Assembly: GCA_022113835.1 (NCBI GenBank)
Contig: JAILWY010000008.1
Coordinates: forward strand, 3,030,001 to 3,094,000
Direction: 5' to 3'
From: Atopsyche davidsoni
Lineage: Eukaryota; Arthropoda; Insecta; Trichoptera; Hydrobiosidae
DNA length: 64,000 bases
The translations under genes were made by a program, and so were the position numbers. How positions within the stretch are numbered: position 1 is the first letter of the stretch; every line of letters starts with the position of its first letter. Below, in pieces: positions 20,401-51,800 of the stretch. The notes beneath the pieces are model-generated. The model did no database searches. It saw only the letters and a program-made list of their open reading frames with translations, and had not been told where the DNA came from.

Positions 20401-22721
20401 CCGCAGGCAGTGGAGGCCAGCACGTGGGTGCACCCCACAGACCTCAGGGTCCAGATATTGGCTCGGTAGTTAACATTGTGTGGGCAGACGGAGTGTTTGC
20501 GCCCATGCCGAGCCAGGATGGCGCACGGGACTCCTCGGATAGTGCCCTCGATAATGCTATCAGAAGGAGTGCCGTACGGAGTGTAAATCTGCCGCTCGGA
20601 TTTGTTCTCCAAAATTTGGGGGTCCCCAAGACCAGACCCACCGATGATGCCAATCTATGAAAAATATTTAAAGCTGTAGGTAAACATACATTATTACATT
20701 TATTTACTATAAATAGCACTACTTAAATTTCCTATAAACACAATTTTTCACTGAACGTGAATAATTTTAATGAGCAAGAAAAGGTAAATGGTAGATTAAA
20801 GCAAAAGCAGTTGTATCGGCCTATAGCACCTGCGCCAAAATAAAGACGACTCAAAATAAACAACCACAACGTTTTTAAGTGGTTTCCACTGCAACAAATG
20901 TACGCAATTAAGTTGTGTATGATTTAAACTAAACTATTAAAAATGGTATGTTGAAATAACTTATATTTTGTCAATTAGTAAAGAGTATTTTGTACGATGC
21001 GTGATGTCAATTTAAACACCACGGTAATCACTATTCAATAAAATCAATGTTTCAGAACTTAGGCATGTGTCAATCCAATCGATTGAGTAGCTAATCTACG
21101 AAACTCGTTCTGGATGTAGTTCACAGCGTATCCCGATTTCAAATAACAATGTATAGTATGTAGATAAGAAAATTTGAGAAATTCTTGTGTAATAAATAAT
21201 AAAACAATTAGGAACAATTGAAACAATATTTAATTTAATATATTTATTTAAATTGTTATTACAGCCCAATAACCTAAGCACAACAATCTACCTAAAATAA
21301 CAAGTTAATGGCATGAGGTAACAGTAAGAAATGCCTTATGTAGGCTTTTATACTTTATTCACATATAAAGTTGCGAAACTAATTACAAACATTGACATCT
21401 ATGACACAATGCAACGCATTCCCAAAATATCAATACAGCTAAGGGATGCTTCATAAAAATATTTATTTTCAATCTATAATATCCAATTTATATTTAAGGA
21501 ATCTGGCGTGTAAAATGCATACTGATAAATTTATTAATTGTATGTCAAAATATTTGAAACTCTTACAGTGTTGATTTTACTTTTGACAATTCTGTTCTAT
21601 ACAATCTTTTCTTTTGTATTTTTCTCATTTTATAATGCATTGTAGTTTTCTCCTTGAAACGAACAAAGATGCTCGAAATGAAATCAATGAGTTTTATAGA
21701 TTGCATTATTATAAGTCATTTTAACAACCACAACTTTTCTATGGTTAATCTAAAAATATTATGAAAGCCCTTGTTGAAATTTCAGCTCTTCTCTTTCTTT
21801 CACTAAGTTGTCATACATTTCAGTGGCAATCTTCTTGTACTTATTTGCTAATTCAGCGTTCTGAGTTACACCGTCTCCTTTTTGGTACATTTGGCTAACA
21901 TTTGCACAAGCATACATATTTTTTAAATCGCATCCTCTTTCAGCAAACTTAAAAGCGTTGGCCATGTTTTTAACGACTAGAAATTTAGGTTCTTCACTGT
22001 TCTGTTTATAAACCGGCCCGTTAGGCTGATTTTTTGCTTTTTCTACTGCAGCCTCAGGATTCTTTACACCGCTAATGTACATACCGGATAGAAAGTGACA
22101 TGCTGATGCATTATCTAGAGAACAACTCTTGGTTAGACACGCTAGTCCTCTTTCGACGTCATATTTGATTTCTGTAGGAGGAATCAGTATAAGACCAAAG
22201 TTTAAGCAAGCATCAGGATCTCCTAAATTGCAACCTTTTTCATAATATTCAGCAGCAACTTTGCTGTCGCCTTTGGGCGCATCGGTGCCCTTACCGGCGA
22301 GTTGATAGTTGCCGTATTTATAACACGATTTCCCGTACTTATAATCATCGCAGTTATTCATATAAACTTTTGCCGCTTTTTGAAAGTCTTTTTTAATTCC
22401 TTCCAGATAATCGCCGAGTAGATGGCACACATCGGGCTTCTTTTCATGAAAGCATCCGAATCTGTACTCGATTCCTAGATTTTCAATGTATTGCTTCACG
22501 TCTTCCTCGCTTTTCAAATCATACGACATCGTGGTTTTATTTTACGACTATTCACTGTTGAAATTACATCAGATGACCGATATTACAATTTTCATCATCC
22601 AAATGTCAAATGCACGAAAAGCAGCAAGCACGAGTTTTACGTAACGACCACCGGATACAAGTTAGAGTAACCAAAATTTAAAAAAAAAATAAAATGACAT
22701 TACCTTTATTTTGATTCCCAT
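17429..22721 (-). CDS. Mtap: S-methyl-5'-thioadenosine phosphorylase (MTAP)
   Basis: Minus-strand exons 22704-22721, 20341-20654, 19817-20072, 19479-19688 and probably 17429-17575 join in frame to 314 residues (human about 283). The enzyme cleaves methylthioadenosine with phosphate to adenine and methylthioribose-1-phosphate in methionine salvage. Seen: a tiny first exon MGIKIK completing KIGIIGGSGL (phosphate loop; Ser where the human enzyme has Thr); LARHGRKHS; TACGSL; a GPRFSSKAES segment; NMTTVPE; and LATDYDCW with the base-binding Asp residues. The last exon (TIPTVQKFHKPISSSSRR...) is less certain: without the last splice the fourth exon reads on to a stop at 19449, giving 275 residues ending KVHVNFTFLF. 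Intron 1 (20655-22703) contains COA7. Confidence 0.9.
17935..18075. repeat. low-complexity TA-rich tandem repeat
   Basis: Two imperfect copies of a unit of about 43 nt containing ACATACTTACATATATATATG, followed by (TA)n, in the last MTAP intron. It looks like microsatellite-like expansion with no other visible signal. Confidence 0.6.
21759..22529 (-). CDS. Coa7: cytochrome c oxidase assembly factor 7 (COA7), intronless and nested in MTAP intron 1
   Basis: A single uninterrupted frame of 256 residues (human COA7 is 231). The family is a mitochondrial intermembrane-space Sel1-repeat protein needed for complex IV biogenesis. Seen: N-terminal EEDVKQYIENLGIEYRFGCF with HEKKPDVCHLLGDYLEGI, then helical Sel1-like repeats each carrying paired cysteines (CDDYKYGKSCYKYGNY; YYEKGCNLGDPDACLNFGL; CLTKSCSLDNASACHFLSGMY; CDLKNMYACANVSQMYQKGDG), consistent with the disulfide-rich fold. 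About 25 residues appear extra between repeats four and five (KNPEAAVEKAKNQPNGPVYK). It lies wholly within MTAP intron 1 on the same strand and has no introns, which could reflect retroposition. Confidence 0.92.
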   Translation of the reverse strand: MSYDLKSEEDVKQYIENLGIEYRFGCFHEKKPDVCHLLGDYLEGIKKDFQKAAKVYMNNCDDYKYGKSCYKYGNYQLAGKGTDAPKGDSKVAAEYYEKGCNLGDPDACLNFGLILIPPTEIKYDVERGLACLTKSCSLDNASACHFLSGMYISGVKNPEAAVEKAKNQPNGPVYKQNSEEPKFLVVKNMANAFKFAERGCDLKNMYACANVSQMYQKGDGVTQNAELANKYKKIATEMYDNLVKEREELKFQQGLS

Positions 22722-24682
22722 TTTATATTTACTATATATAGGTTTGTGGCGGGATAATATATGAATAAAAAAATGTTTAAGGCTATCTTCAAGAGCGCGA
22801 CCAAAAATGATAAAGGCTGGCGGCAAAGCAGAGGTCGGCAGTGAATATGAATGACAGATGAAATTCTGACAAAAGGGACGTCCAATATGATTTCGATATA
22901 TTCTTATAAAATATCGACTTGGTATTCTGTCGATAGGGTTCATGGCTCTAAAAAAAACCAGTTGAGCAGAATTGTAAATTTATAAAAAAGGTGAACGGGA
23001 AAAATTTATTTTCAAACTTTTGTAATTATCGCACTGTCAATCCAAATAGAACAGGAACGTCTATTACAAATATTTTATGAAGAGTGTTTTCTAATATTCT
23101 GATATCGATTTTACATATTTGGTTCTTCTAATGCTATTCCAAGATCAAAAAATACTAAAAATCTGCTTCGCTTTGAATATTGATTCCCAAACTTTGATAA
23201 ACGCAAAATTATAAAAAAAAAAACATTTTACCATTTTTATCAAATGATGATTTTTTTTATCAATTTAGTTACTTTTCGTATTTTTTCGTTGATATTTACG
23301 CTTACGTTACGTTTTTTCTGATGCTATTTCAGCTGTTATTCTAAAATTTGACTATCTGAATTATCAGATAACGCTTTGCTAGAATACTAAGAATAACTGA
23401 ATAAATTACCAGTTTCTTTTAGTAAGTACGATGGTATATTGTTTTGTCGATATCACAAGAATATTTTACATCCCTATGCATCTTAAGTATGACATTAGCA
23501 TCTAGCATCAATAAGACTCTTTTGTCTATAGTTTCCTGCAACATTTGAAATATATTTTATTATTTTTAGTCAATAAGAAGAAAAAAATAACAAAAAAAGG
23601 TTAAAAATAAAATTAATAAAACCTTTGTTGCCTTTAAACATCCTGAAAGTAATTTTGAGTTGTCACTTGCCGCTGTGCTGGATATTTAGTCCCATGGCTT
23701 GCTTATGGCGATTTACTTTTTTTTGGCTCATTATTTTTCATTGTCTTTGAACGCGTCGAAAATCCATGGCGGTGTGTTGCTCTTCGCGGAGATGTCACAA
23801 TATTGAATAAAACACAATTTTTAATCGCCAGGAAAACTGAGGTCGGTCGCATTTTAAGCCAAACCGGTAAAATAACATTTAAACTACGTGTGTGATAAAT
23901 CTTATCTGGAGTTGTTCAGTAATTTCGCGCTGAGAGTAGAAGATTTATCGATCTTCTTTCGCTATTCAACATTAGAAATTAATCAACATTTCACATAAAA
24001 TACGGTACCGTTAATTTTGCGATTGTTACTCCTAATTGCATATACGGTCTTGGTGCAACTTTGTGATGTTTGCGTGTAAATATTCTGCGAAACAATCACA
24101 ACTAGAAAGTCAATTAGCCGTTACACATATGCAAATTGCTAATTTATTGATTTTTTTAAAACAAAATAGACATTTAATTGCCGTAGCCGATGATGCTTTA
24201 GTTTTGTTCAGTTACGTGTAATCATCAACGTGAACTAACCAAACAGTTTTGTTTCATATAAATAAAAAGCGATCGAGTGAATTCCTTCTCGAATTAAAAT
24301 AATATATTATTTTAAAGGATTTAATTATTTCGATTTATTGGTTAAGTTGTTTTATTTTTTAACTGTATAAAATTAACCCTACTTGACCTTCCATTACAGA
24401 AAATAATATGTTTCGTTAATTACATGTAATTAGTAAAATAACAAGCATTTTTCTAAATAAATACAAAGTTTTATATTAAATGTAAATATATTCGGTACAT
24501 TTTATCACAATTATAAAATAAAATTAATTATTATAATTAGTTAAAAATATAAAGAAAATACGTTTGTTAAAAGGTATATGATTGCTTAAATAAATTATTA
24601 TACATATTTGCAAACCTTTATATATGATTTGTATGTAAGTTAGATCTGAATAATTTGGTATAAACTTAATTTTTTTTACAGA
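22722..24682. other. divergent region between MTAP and p66
   Basis: The MTAP start is at the left edge. The first p66 coding exon at the right edge begins just after a splice acceptor, so the p66 promoter and 5' untranslated exon(s) must lie upstream. The GC-richer patches at about 23690-23800 and 23860-23960 are candidates. No open coding signal is seen. Confidence 0.4.
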
Positions 24683-42715
<18,033 letters not shown>

Positions 42716-45700
42716 GGACCTGCCAAAGTACTGAGAATCCAACCCCTCACTTAGTGCTTCGGTTGTTCAGTTTCACTGCAAGATCACTCACTTCACATTT
42801 GACAACTTTCACGGGCGAGATGAGACAAACCATATGCGAGAGTTTCCTGAGACTGAGCGTCTCTTTTGGACCACCAAAAATACTTTTTTTTTATTTAAAA
42901 AAGTTTAATTTTTGAAAATTTATTATAGGAGTATTTATTCTGTAGTACTCCATTATATAAATAAAACAAATTAAGCTATTATAGTATCAATTTTTATTAT
43001 GACATTGAGAGCTCTTTAATCATTCAAATGCTTCATCAAACTTATTGTATCGATGCCTTTGAATGGCAAAAGAGTTCTCGCTCTCTCTTGGAACTATAAC
43101 CGCTTAATTTATTTTTTAAAAATATTTATTTATGTATAAATTACATTTATTGTTGTTTTTATTAAGTCTCGTATCATTTTTGAAGTGAATTTTTTTTCTA
43201 TCTCACTTTTCTCAGCTAGTAAATCAATTCAGTAAAGTTGAAAAATATATAATCTGCCAATGCATTCTCGATTTTCGAGAAAGTAAAAAAATAAAAATTT
43301 CTTACTACTTTATTACAAACGCTACAAATTGAAAATCTTTGTAACCATTAAATCATGTTTTGTATTTTTAACTTTTATATTTTACAATTTTTTTATCTCC
43401 TCAAAAAAATCTCATATGTGAATTGAGTGGTTTTTAAATTGAACTGACAATTTACAGATATTTGTAAAGTGACAGTATTTTCATGTTTTAAACATCACCC
43501 GTCTTACTATCGCACCTTATGCGCGGTTTAACTACACTCCCTTTACCCCGTCTGCGTGGCGAAACCTTGCTTGAGATTGGCGACAGTTTCTGTAATCGTT
43601 TTCGCAAAACTATTGCATTTTGATGTCAAGAGAGAACGGATCACATATTGTTGGTAAAAAGCAAAGAAAAATCTGAATAAAATCTTTTTTGTGACTATGA
43701 ATCGATTTCAGTATTTTTGTCGGTCACGTCCATTTGCCTTTTGACATGTCGGCTAACTGGCATTAATCTATAACAACGTTGTATTGACTGCATTTGATCT
43801 GTTTTTGGTTCTTACACATCTATTAGTTGTCTTTGTAAGTATAGAGACTAAAGCGATCCGAACTAGAAAAGACTGAATGCAGTTTATTTCACCGTGTTCT
43901 GATATTACGAAGTACAAATTTCAACACGCAAATGGATAATTTTTTTCCAGCTTTATGTGTAACTGTTAAAATGAAAATGTCAATACTGTGACTTGTTCCT
44001 ATAACTGTTACATTTATCGATACTAGGTACTGTTATATGCAATGCGCTTCGAGGGTTTCATATCAGAGTTTAGTGTAATTTTTCAATTGCCAAATTTTCT
44101 GCTTACTCGGAACGTTGACAATTTCACAAACGGAGTGTCTGTCGACAAGAGTTCTCGATGTTTGAATCATACAATGAATAAAAGTAATCATGTGAAGATA
44201 AAATACAAAACTGTGACCGCTTAGAATTAGACTTGATTCTCTCTACTTAACTAATGGTATTAGTTAATTAATATTTTTTAGATAAACTTAAGACCTCCCA
44301 TGCTCTGGTAACTCTTAACCAAATAGTTGATGTATATCTCTGATTAATGGATTTCACAAAAGCTTGTTGCATTCAAACTCTCGCCGTAAAGAAAAGAGTA
44401 GATTAAATAACAATCAGTATTTTCTAACAGGTTTGAATGCGTACAGTGTTTGCAGAATAAAACCTAGTGTAAGTTTTTAGTTGACCGAATTAAAAAGTGC
44501 GCAAGCTTTATTACAATACAATGTGCTCCATTTCACTTACTAAAGGGGTTTGGAAACGTTGCTAGTGCGCGGGAGGGAAAATGAGAAGAATCCATTGTTT
44601 TCTGAATGCAAGTCTGATTTTAAGGTGTGAGAAATACGTAATTTTGAAAGTTTTGATATTTTGAATTGGCTCGGAGGAGCGGAGACTTTGCCCGGAGAAC
44701 GACTTTGATCGTGAGGACATGGATCATAGGTTTTATATAATTCGCGGGAGAGTGTATTTTGAAAATTATTTATGATTCGGCTAAATTTTTACACGCACAA
44801 AAACACGGCTTCTCATGGGGCATTATAGATAGATATTAAATAAATATTAATACATTTATATAATTTTATCGCGTTTTATCAACATGTTGAATATTTATTT
44901 TTTTGAGGTATAAATTTAATTTTGGACCGTTTTGTTATTTAAATGGGACGTTTAAAAATTAGCAATAAGTGCTTTTGGGCAGTGAATTTGACAGAAAACG
45001 TAAGCGGTGAGATATTTGACAATATTATGTGAAACTGCACTCTGATTGTTATTACCTGGTGTTGAATAGAATCCCCGATCGTCTGTATCCAGTTTACAAT
45101 ATTATTGGTGCTTTAATACTATGAAATATGAAGATTGATTGCTTTCCGATTCTCAAAATACCGGTGAGTTATTTTTTTACCTTTTAGTTGGTCCTACATA
45201 ATTATTGTATTTGTGCGAGGAGTTTTAAATGTCCAAGAAACAACTTCTAGACTATGTGAAAAAGTATAGGTATTTGGCTGGTGTAATACAGAAGGGAATC
45301 AAGCGAAACGACTATACCTGATTGATTTTGAAAAACACAAGTCGTGTAGTATGATAAATCTTACTCATTCGGTTTCGTGAACCATATTTTTCCTTTCTGT
45401 ATAACATCAGCATCATATTTGTTTAACTGTACGTCAGAGATAGATATCTATTAATCTTGAAGTGCTGCATCAGTGTGGCAGTCGGAGAACTTCTCTGTAT
45501 GCAAGCATCGCACCGGTGTGACGTGATGGTTCTTCGATGCCAGACCAATTTTAATACATATTCGATGAACAATGCTCATAACTTTTCAAAACATGTTTTA
45601 GCTAACACGATTTAAAATGTATAAATGACAAAACGGCTGTCACTAATACAGATTTTACCCCGTGGTTCACATCTTGTCGGCTCATTCGTTCTTTGTCCTG

Positions 45701-48700
45701 TGATGACCCTGACTGTGTCCGACTACACATGAATGCATTAATATAAGCCTACACAATGTAAATTACGGAAAAAAACTCTCCTGATTTTTTATTTTATAAC
45801 ATTTTTTATATATTCACTCAGTGTATTCACTCCGCTGCTTATCCTAAGGATTACAAGTTACATTTTCCTCCAGCGGTTTTATTCAAATTAATATATACAG
45901 TGTGAATTTCTGATGAAATACATTCATCAATACATACTATGGACGATCTTCTACCTTAAATTTAAAACCTTATATCTCTTTTACGTATTTCTTCTATTGG
46001 AAGAATAATCTCAATTATTGCAATTGTTTATTTATTGATTATATGAAAAATAATAGTTAGTAAAAAAAAATTATTATTTACATCATTTTTTAATTTTTAG
46101 CGTTATTAAAGTTTGAAGGTTTTATTTTTAAAAAAATTTAGATCTTTTGCGATATGTATTTGAATCTTTGTTTACATAATATTATTTCCTTTTTTTCTTT
46201 TCCATATTGTTCAAATCAAAATATGATTTTTAATTTAGCCAACGTACTACACGACACAAAACCAAAACAACATTTTTGTCTCTTTAATCTTGATTGTATC
46301 CTCTGAAAATGTTTTATAAATATATTAGTACTAACAGTACACACTATGGACGTCTCAAACACTTGATTTTGTAACAATGGTTGTTGAAAAGCTTTGATAT
46401 ACAAGTTCACATTATAATTCGGTCGATGGATGATCAGACCGAAATCAGTTATGTAAGGAATAACATCCAATTTATTTTCTAGTGATCTTACTTTTTAATT
46501 ATTATTATTCCTGCTATGCATTATCACAATCTACTTAAAATAATGGTCCTCGGTCGAATACAATTATCTATATTTTAAGGCTAAAAGTGCAAGTGTTTCT
46601 CCCGGGGCATGATGCATCATGATTTTAAGTAAAACAGTTTTGCTATTGAATCATCTTGCACGGGATGAAACAGTTTGCGACCGTTTCGCCGATGATGAAA
46701 TATCGACAAGTGATGTGGGGATTCCGTGCGGCTCGTCAGGTTTAGTACTCTTTCATGTTCATTAGCTTGTAAATAATGAATTCGTGTTTTCTGGCATATG
46801 TCATTCGTTCAACTTAGTAAATTTGTTATATTTTATAAAACATTGTACGGACATCAAACAGCTGCAATTGAAATTTTGTAAGAACTGTATATTAGTCTGT
46901 AATAATTACGCTAAGCCGAGCGGTGGACACAGTGGACGTGAGCGGCGTCACCCTGTAAGTGACAAATATTTTATGAATACCTAGTTATAATCTTTACTTA
47001 GGTCGTTTCTATGTGGTAGACAACTTTTTAGCATACTTGTAATAACATTAAATAATATTTACGTGGGTGGGTAAAAAATAATAATTATAAGCATTTTGTA
47101 AGTCCAAGCTGTCTTTTAAAGTAAGTATGTTTGCACAGAGTGTCTCTTTGTATTAAAATTAAATGCTTTTGAAATAAATCTGTTGTTTTTGTATTTGTAA
47201 CCCTGAATTTTTTCAAAACCTCGGATGAAGTGTTTTAGGAAAAGAACTGCCTTTCGACTTTAATTTTCAGGACATATAAGAACCTGATGCTTCGAAGAAG
47301 GTAGTACAATGTCAACATAAATTCAAAACGTTGGTAGCTGTTTTGAGATGAGTAAGAAACATTAAACGTATCATCGAATTTTTCCGCAGCTTGTTTTCTT
47401 TACAGTTAACGCTAATGGCCAAGTTCTGAAACGCTGATTGTATTGAACAGTGATCGTGGAGTCGTTAAATATGTCTCATTAACATTAAAAGTCAAAATAA
47501 AACACAATTTCTTATCAAACATTATTTAATAAATAGTGTTACATAGTTTATAAGCTATATTCATAAACAGCAGAAATTAAGTATGATACTTTAATTGGAA
47601 TAAAAAAAAATATTTTTCCTTATTAAAAACAAGTAGGTATATCACAGATAAAAATAGTAAGAGTTTTATATTCCTTGCACTCAAACGAAAAGTTGTTAAA
47701 AAACAAGTATCGTTACGATATAATCATTTATACCGCTGTATCTAAAAATTGAGACTGGGTAATATTTACAAAACAGATTTTTTTAAGTTATTAAAAAAAT
47801 ATTTGTATTTAGTCTAGTATCATTTTTATAGTGAAAATGTTTTCGTATCCAATTTAGATTTTATTCTTTATATCTGAAAAAAAGTGATAGTATTGGACCA
47901 TAAAAATAATACTGGATTAAAAAACATTTTTTAGTGTGTCTCGAAGTGACTTCAGACACCAGGTTTTATCACATAGGACGAGTGGATTTCAACCTTCATC
48001 GTTGAGTGACGGCCAAAGAAGGTTTTCTAAATATAAAAAAATATATGAATATTTATATAATATGTTTCATTGGTAATTTGGTAACGTAACTTTTTGGTAA
48101 CTATTGAAAGTTATTTTAAGTATTAACAATAAATTAAGAGGCAGGACCTTGGACTTAATCTCATACACTTATAAGCCTGCAACACTTAAAACGATTTTTC
48201 TAATTTTAGAAATGTTTATAATAAATAGAGAAACTTGAGATTAAACTCAAAATTAAGTCTTAACAATCTGATGCAGGTTTTTAATTAACGAGACTCAATT
48301 CTGTTATAAAGCTGGCAAACATGTGACTGATTGTATTGCTATGCGATTAATATAAAAAAGAACTATATTTCATAGTAAATCACAGATAGCTAATCAGCGA
48401 AATAGTGTTTGACGATTCTTTGTTGGTTAATTTTACAGATAAGCAATGAAATACAAATCAGACGGCAGCTTGTTTGAATATTTTTTATCACTAACCTTGT
48501 GTTCAGTCTCTAAATAAATTCTGTTTGAATTTGTAAACATAAGTTTCTTTTAATGGTATTGCCCTTAAGTAATGAAAAAAAAATATCAAATATGCCTCTG
48601 CAATTGCATTGATATAATATTTTCATACATCTGTAAATCGTTACGCTATTAATTTAGCAGCGAGCGCTCAAAGCAAACAGCATATTTCATTGCAATCCCA

Positions 48701-48800
48701 GTGATTACTACAAAAGCCAGTCAGAAACTTAAAAATATCTGACCTCGCAGACAACAATTGTTAAAAGTAAATGTTCCTTTCATCACAATCTGATGGTGTT
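42716..48800. other. p66 3' untranslated and convergent intergenic region
   Basis: Six kilobases between the p66 stop and the vanin-like stop, which point at each other. The nearer part is probably 3' UTR. GC-richer islets occur near 43490-43600, 44540-44740, 45450-45540 and 46590-46740. A possible alternative p66 exon near 46912-46957 is discussed in the findings. No complete gene is seen. Confidence 0.4.
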
Positions 48801-51800
48801 TCAAAGCATCTCCAAGAAGTAAATGGCCCCAATGAAAAGTAGAATTTGTAACCTATTAAAGAAGTACTGGAAGTAACCGCTTTCTTCATCTTTGGTTTCT
48901 TTTTCTGCGTTATTACGATTCAACTCACTTTTGGACCGATCCGAATCGTGGTTTTCTAACCTCAACGAGAAAGTTGTAAGTTTATTAGTCGCATTCAACA
49001 TTGAAATCTCATCCGATATTGATACGGGTAACTTATCTTTTGTGAAATCTCTGCCAAAAATAGCAAAAGTAAGAAAGTTGCTAATTTTTTTAGTTGTTTT
49101 TAATTCAATGCTCTTATTTTCAATATTGTTTTCCACTGTTGCTTTATATTCGTATTCACTAGGCCTCAAAGGTAACAAGTTATATCGAATAGAAACGGGG
49201 AATTGCGTCGAGTTAATATTTCTAAATTCTCCTGCTATGTGTATATTTTCAAATTCAACAATGTCTTTAACCGTTGTACTCCTGTTGAACCTGAAATCCG
49301 AATAAACAGGTTACTTAATGATATTATTGCTAGATAACTGTATACTTGCTGTGAAATATTAATTTTGAAATCTTACGTCTTCCCACAAGAGGAGATATGG
49401 TCCCCTACGCATGCTATGATGCCGCACGATTGTACTCCACCGTAGGCTAATCCACTGTATGTTCGTACACCGTCATACGCTACTGCCATGTATGTGTACG
49501 ATTCACCCGCTAAATGACCTGGAAATATATAAAACATAACTTTATACTGCTACGATTACGTATTTTTTAAAGCAAGAAAGATAATCGATGATGTTTTTCT
49601 TTTATATTCACAATCAAAACCTAATGTTTGTAATTTTCACCTACAAACATAGCTTCATTTCGTTCAATGATATATGCGTGACATTAATTAATAATATGTA
49701 AAAAATTATAGTTTTCGTGGCGTAGAAATACTAGAAGTACACAGAAAGAAGAACCGAATGATAATGAAGCGCACCTTCTTTTTTTGTTGTTTTAGTAGAT
49801 ATTGAGCAGCAAAATTCTCCGTGACAGATATTTAGAGAATTTTCATTTCCAGGTGCAGTATCAATTTTTTCCCACGTGTATTCATCTAAGTTATCTCTCA
49901 ATAACTTAAGGTTATGAGAATTCACAGTGTCTATTTGAGGCTCAGTACCGGCACTATCATCTGAAATAAAATAAACAATTACTTGTGATATATACTTATT
50001 TGTAAAAATAATAAGCTGTTTAATCATTTAAGTTACTTAAAGACCTATTTTTCCGAGTATAAAAGGAAATTTAGCAGTGATTTAAGGGTTTTCAAATGAA
50101 GATATCTCGAGTCTATCCTTGTTTAATTATATCAATGGTCTGAGATATATACGTAAAACATTTTTCTCATAATAATGATAGAGTTTAAGTTTTACCATTC
50201 GCTACATCTCCATCGAGATCTGCAATAAGAAGGGTAGATTCTGTGTTTCCATTGATGACGGCAGTTCGAGCGCCAAGTTTTCCGGAGTATATTCCACTTC
50301 CGCCGGATCCAGTTCTGGGACTATTAGCGCCAGCTACCAGGAGGTTGGCATTGTTGCTGTATGCCCAAGACTCTTGAAATTGAACAGCTGAAAAAAAAAA
50401 AAAATTCTGTCTAATAATTGATAGCTTTGATCAGGGGTCTTCATTTTATTATCACCGATGACTTTATTTTCACATTAGTTCAAGGTTCAAGGAACTTAAA
50501 TATTCAGGATCGGTAACCAACCTGTCAGGAAAGGTAGTTCCGAGTACCACATCATGGGTATGAGAAAATTCTTCACTTTTTTTTCCTCCAAAAGTACCGC
50601 AGATGGATTGTTGAACATCAAGTCAAAACATATCAGATGTCCGAATGTAACATTGAAATCGGTGGTGAAGGTTTCTGCTTCTGCTAGCGTTGTCTTGTTG
50701 AAGTTGGTTTCTCCGAATAAGTTGGTTTTACGATATCTTTAAAATAAAATAAAAAGCATGAAGTGGATTGAACCAGAAAGGCTTATTTAGTTACTGCCCG
50801 GTTATAAAGTGCATTATTGATTCTAGTCACTATGCTTGTGTGTGATGATGATTATAAATAACTTAAAAATATATATCACTAAAATTAATACTATTTGTGA
50901 TATCTGTTTGTTTGTTTTGTTTATTGATCAATAAATTATTCGGAATATTGAAAACCAAATTTATCTACTGGTTAAATAACTTATTTTATGTTATCGTTGA
51001 TTTGTAGAGAAAGTGCAGCTTTTCAAATAAGTATTATCATTAAAACGACACGTAATAGCAAATTAAAAACTTTGAAACATCACCTCCTCAGCAGTGTGAT
51101 TAGTTAGATTAGGTAATTAACCATTAAAGTACAATCTTTCTCTCATTAAAAAATGTAAAATTGAACCTTTCTAATTACAACGTGAACCGTTCATCTTCGT
51201 CAAATTGTTATTGTACCATTTCTTTGGAAATATTTTCCCACAGGCAGTACAGTATTATTATCTTTTTTGTCAACAAGAGACTGAACATTTATGTCATTAG
51301 GCAACTGAAAAAACATAAATATACACCGTGTCTTTAAAGGTCATGGTATCAAGAGAAAAAAGTCTTATACTTTTTCCAAAAAGTCTTATAATTTTATAGT
51401 ATTTATTAATTATGTATTAATTCAGTATATAAATATAAAATGTCTGTACGACAGCTCTCTTAACGCCTAAGTGAAAATGTTTATTATTGTATTTAAATTT
51501 ATTGTTATTTTAGTTGAGTTTGGAGAAATAGACGAGTTTTGATATTTTGAATGTTATAAAAAATATTATTGTTTCAAAAACACTATAAAATTATACTTTC
51601 CTTTTTCAGCATAGATGTTGTCACTAAAACGAGAATATTTTGAATATATATCTGTATATATTCAGAGAGATAATGTAGTTTATATTTACCGAGATACAAT
51701 GGTGCCACTTCTGTCAAAGACGACGTTAGTATTGTAGAGATTATAGCCATCTGGTGAACAATCACTCTCGTCTAACTCGGAAGAACAGAGTTTCTTTTCA

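Noticed and set aside
46604..46617. 14-bp palindrome CATGATGCATCATG
   Set aside because: Short palindromes are expected by chance in 64 kb, and no nearby gene start gives it a role.
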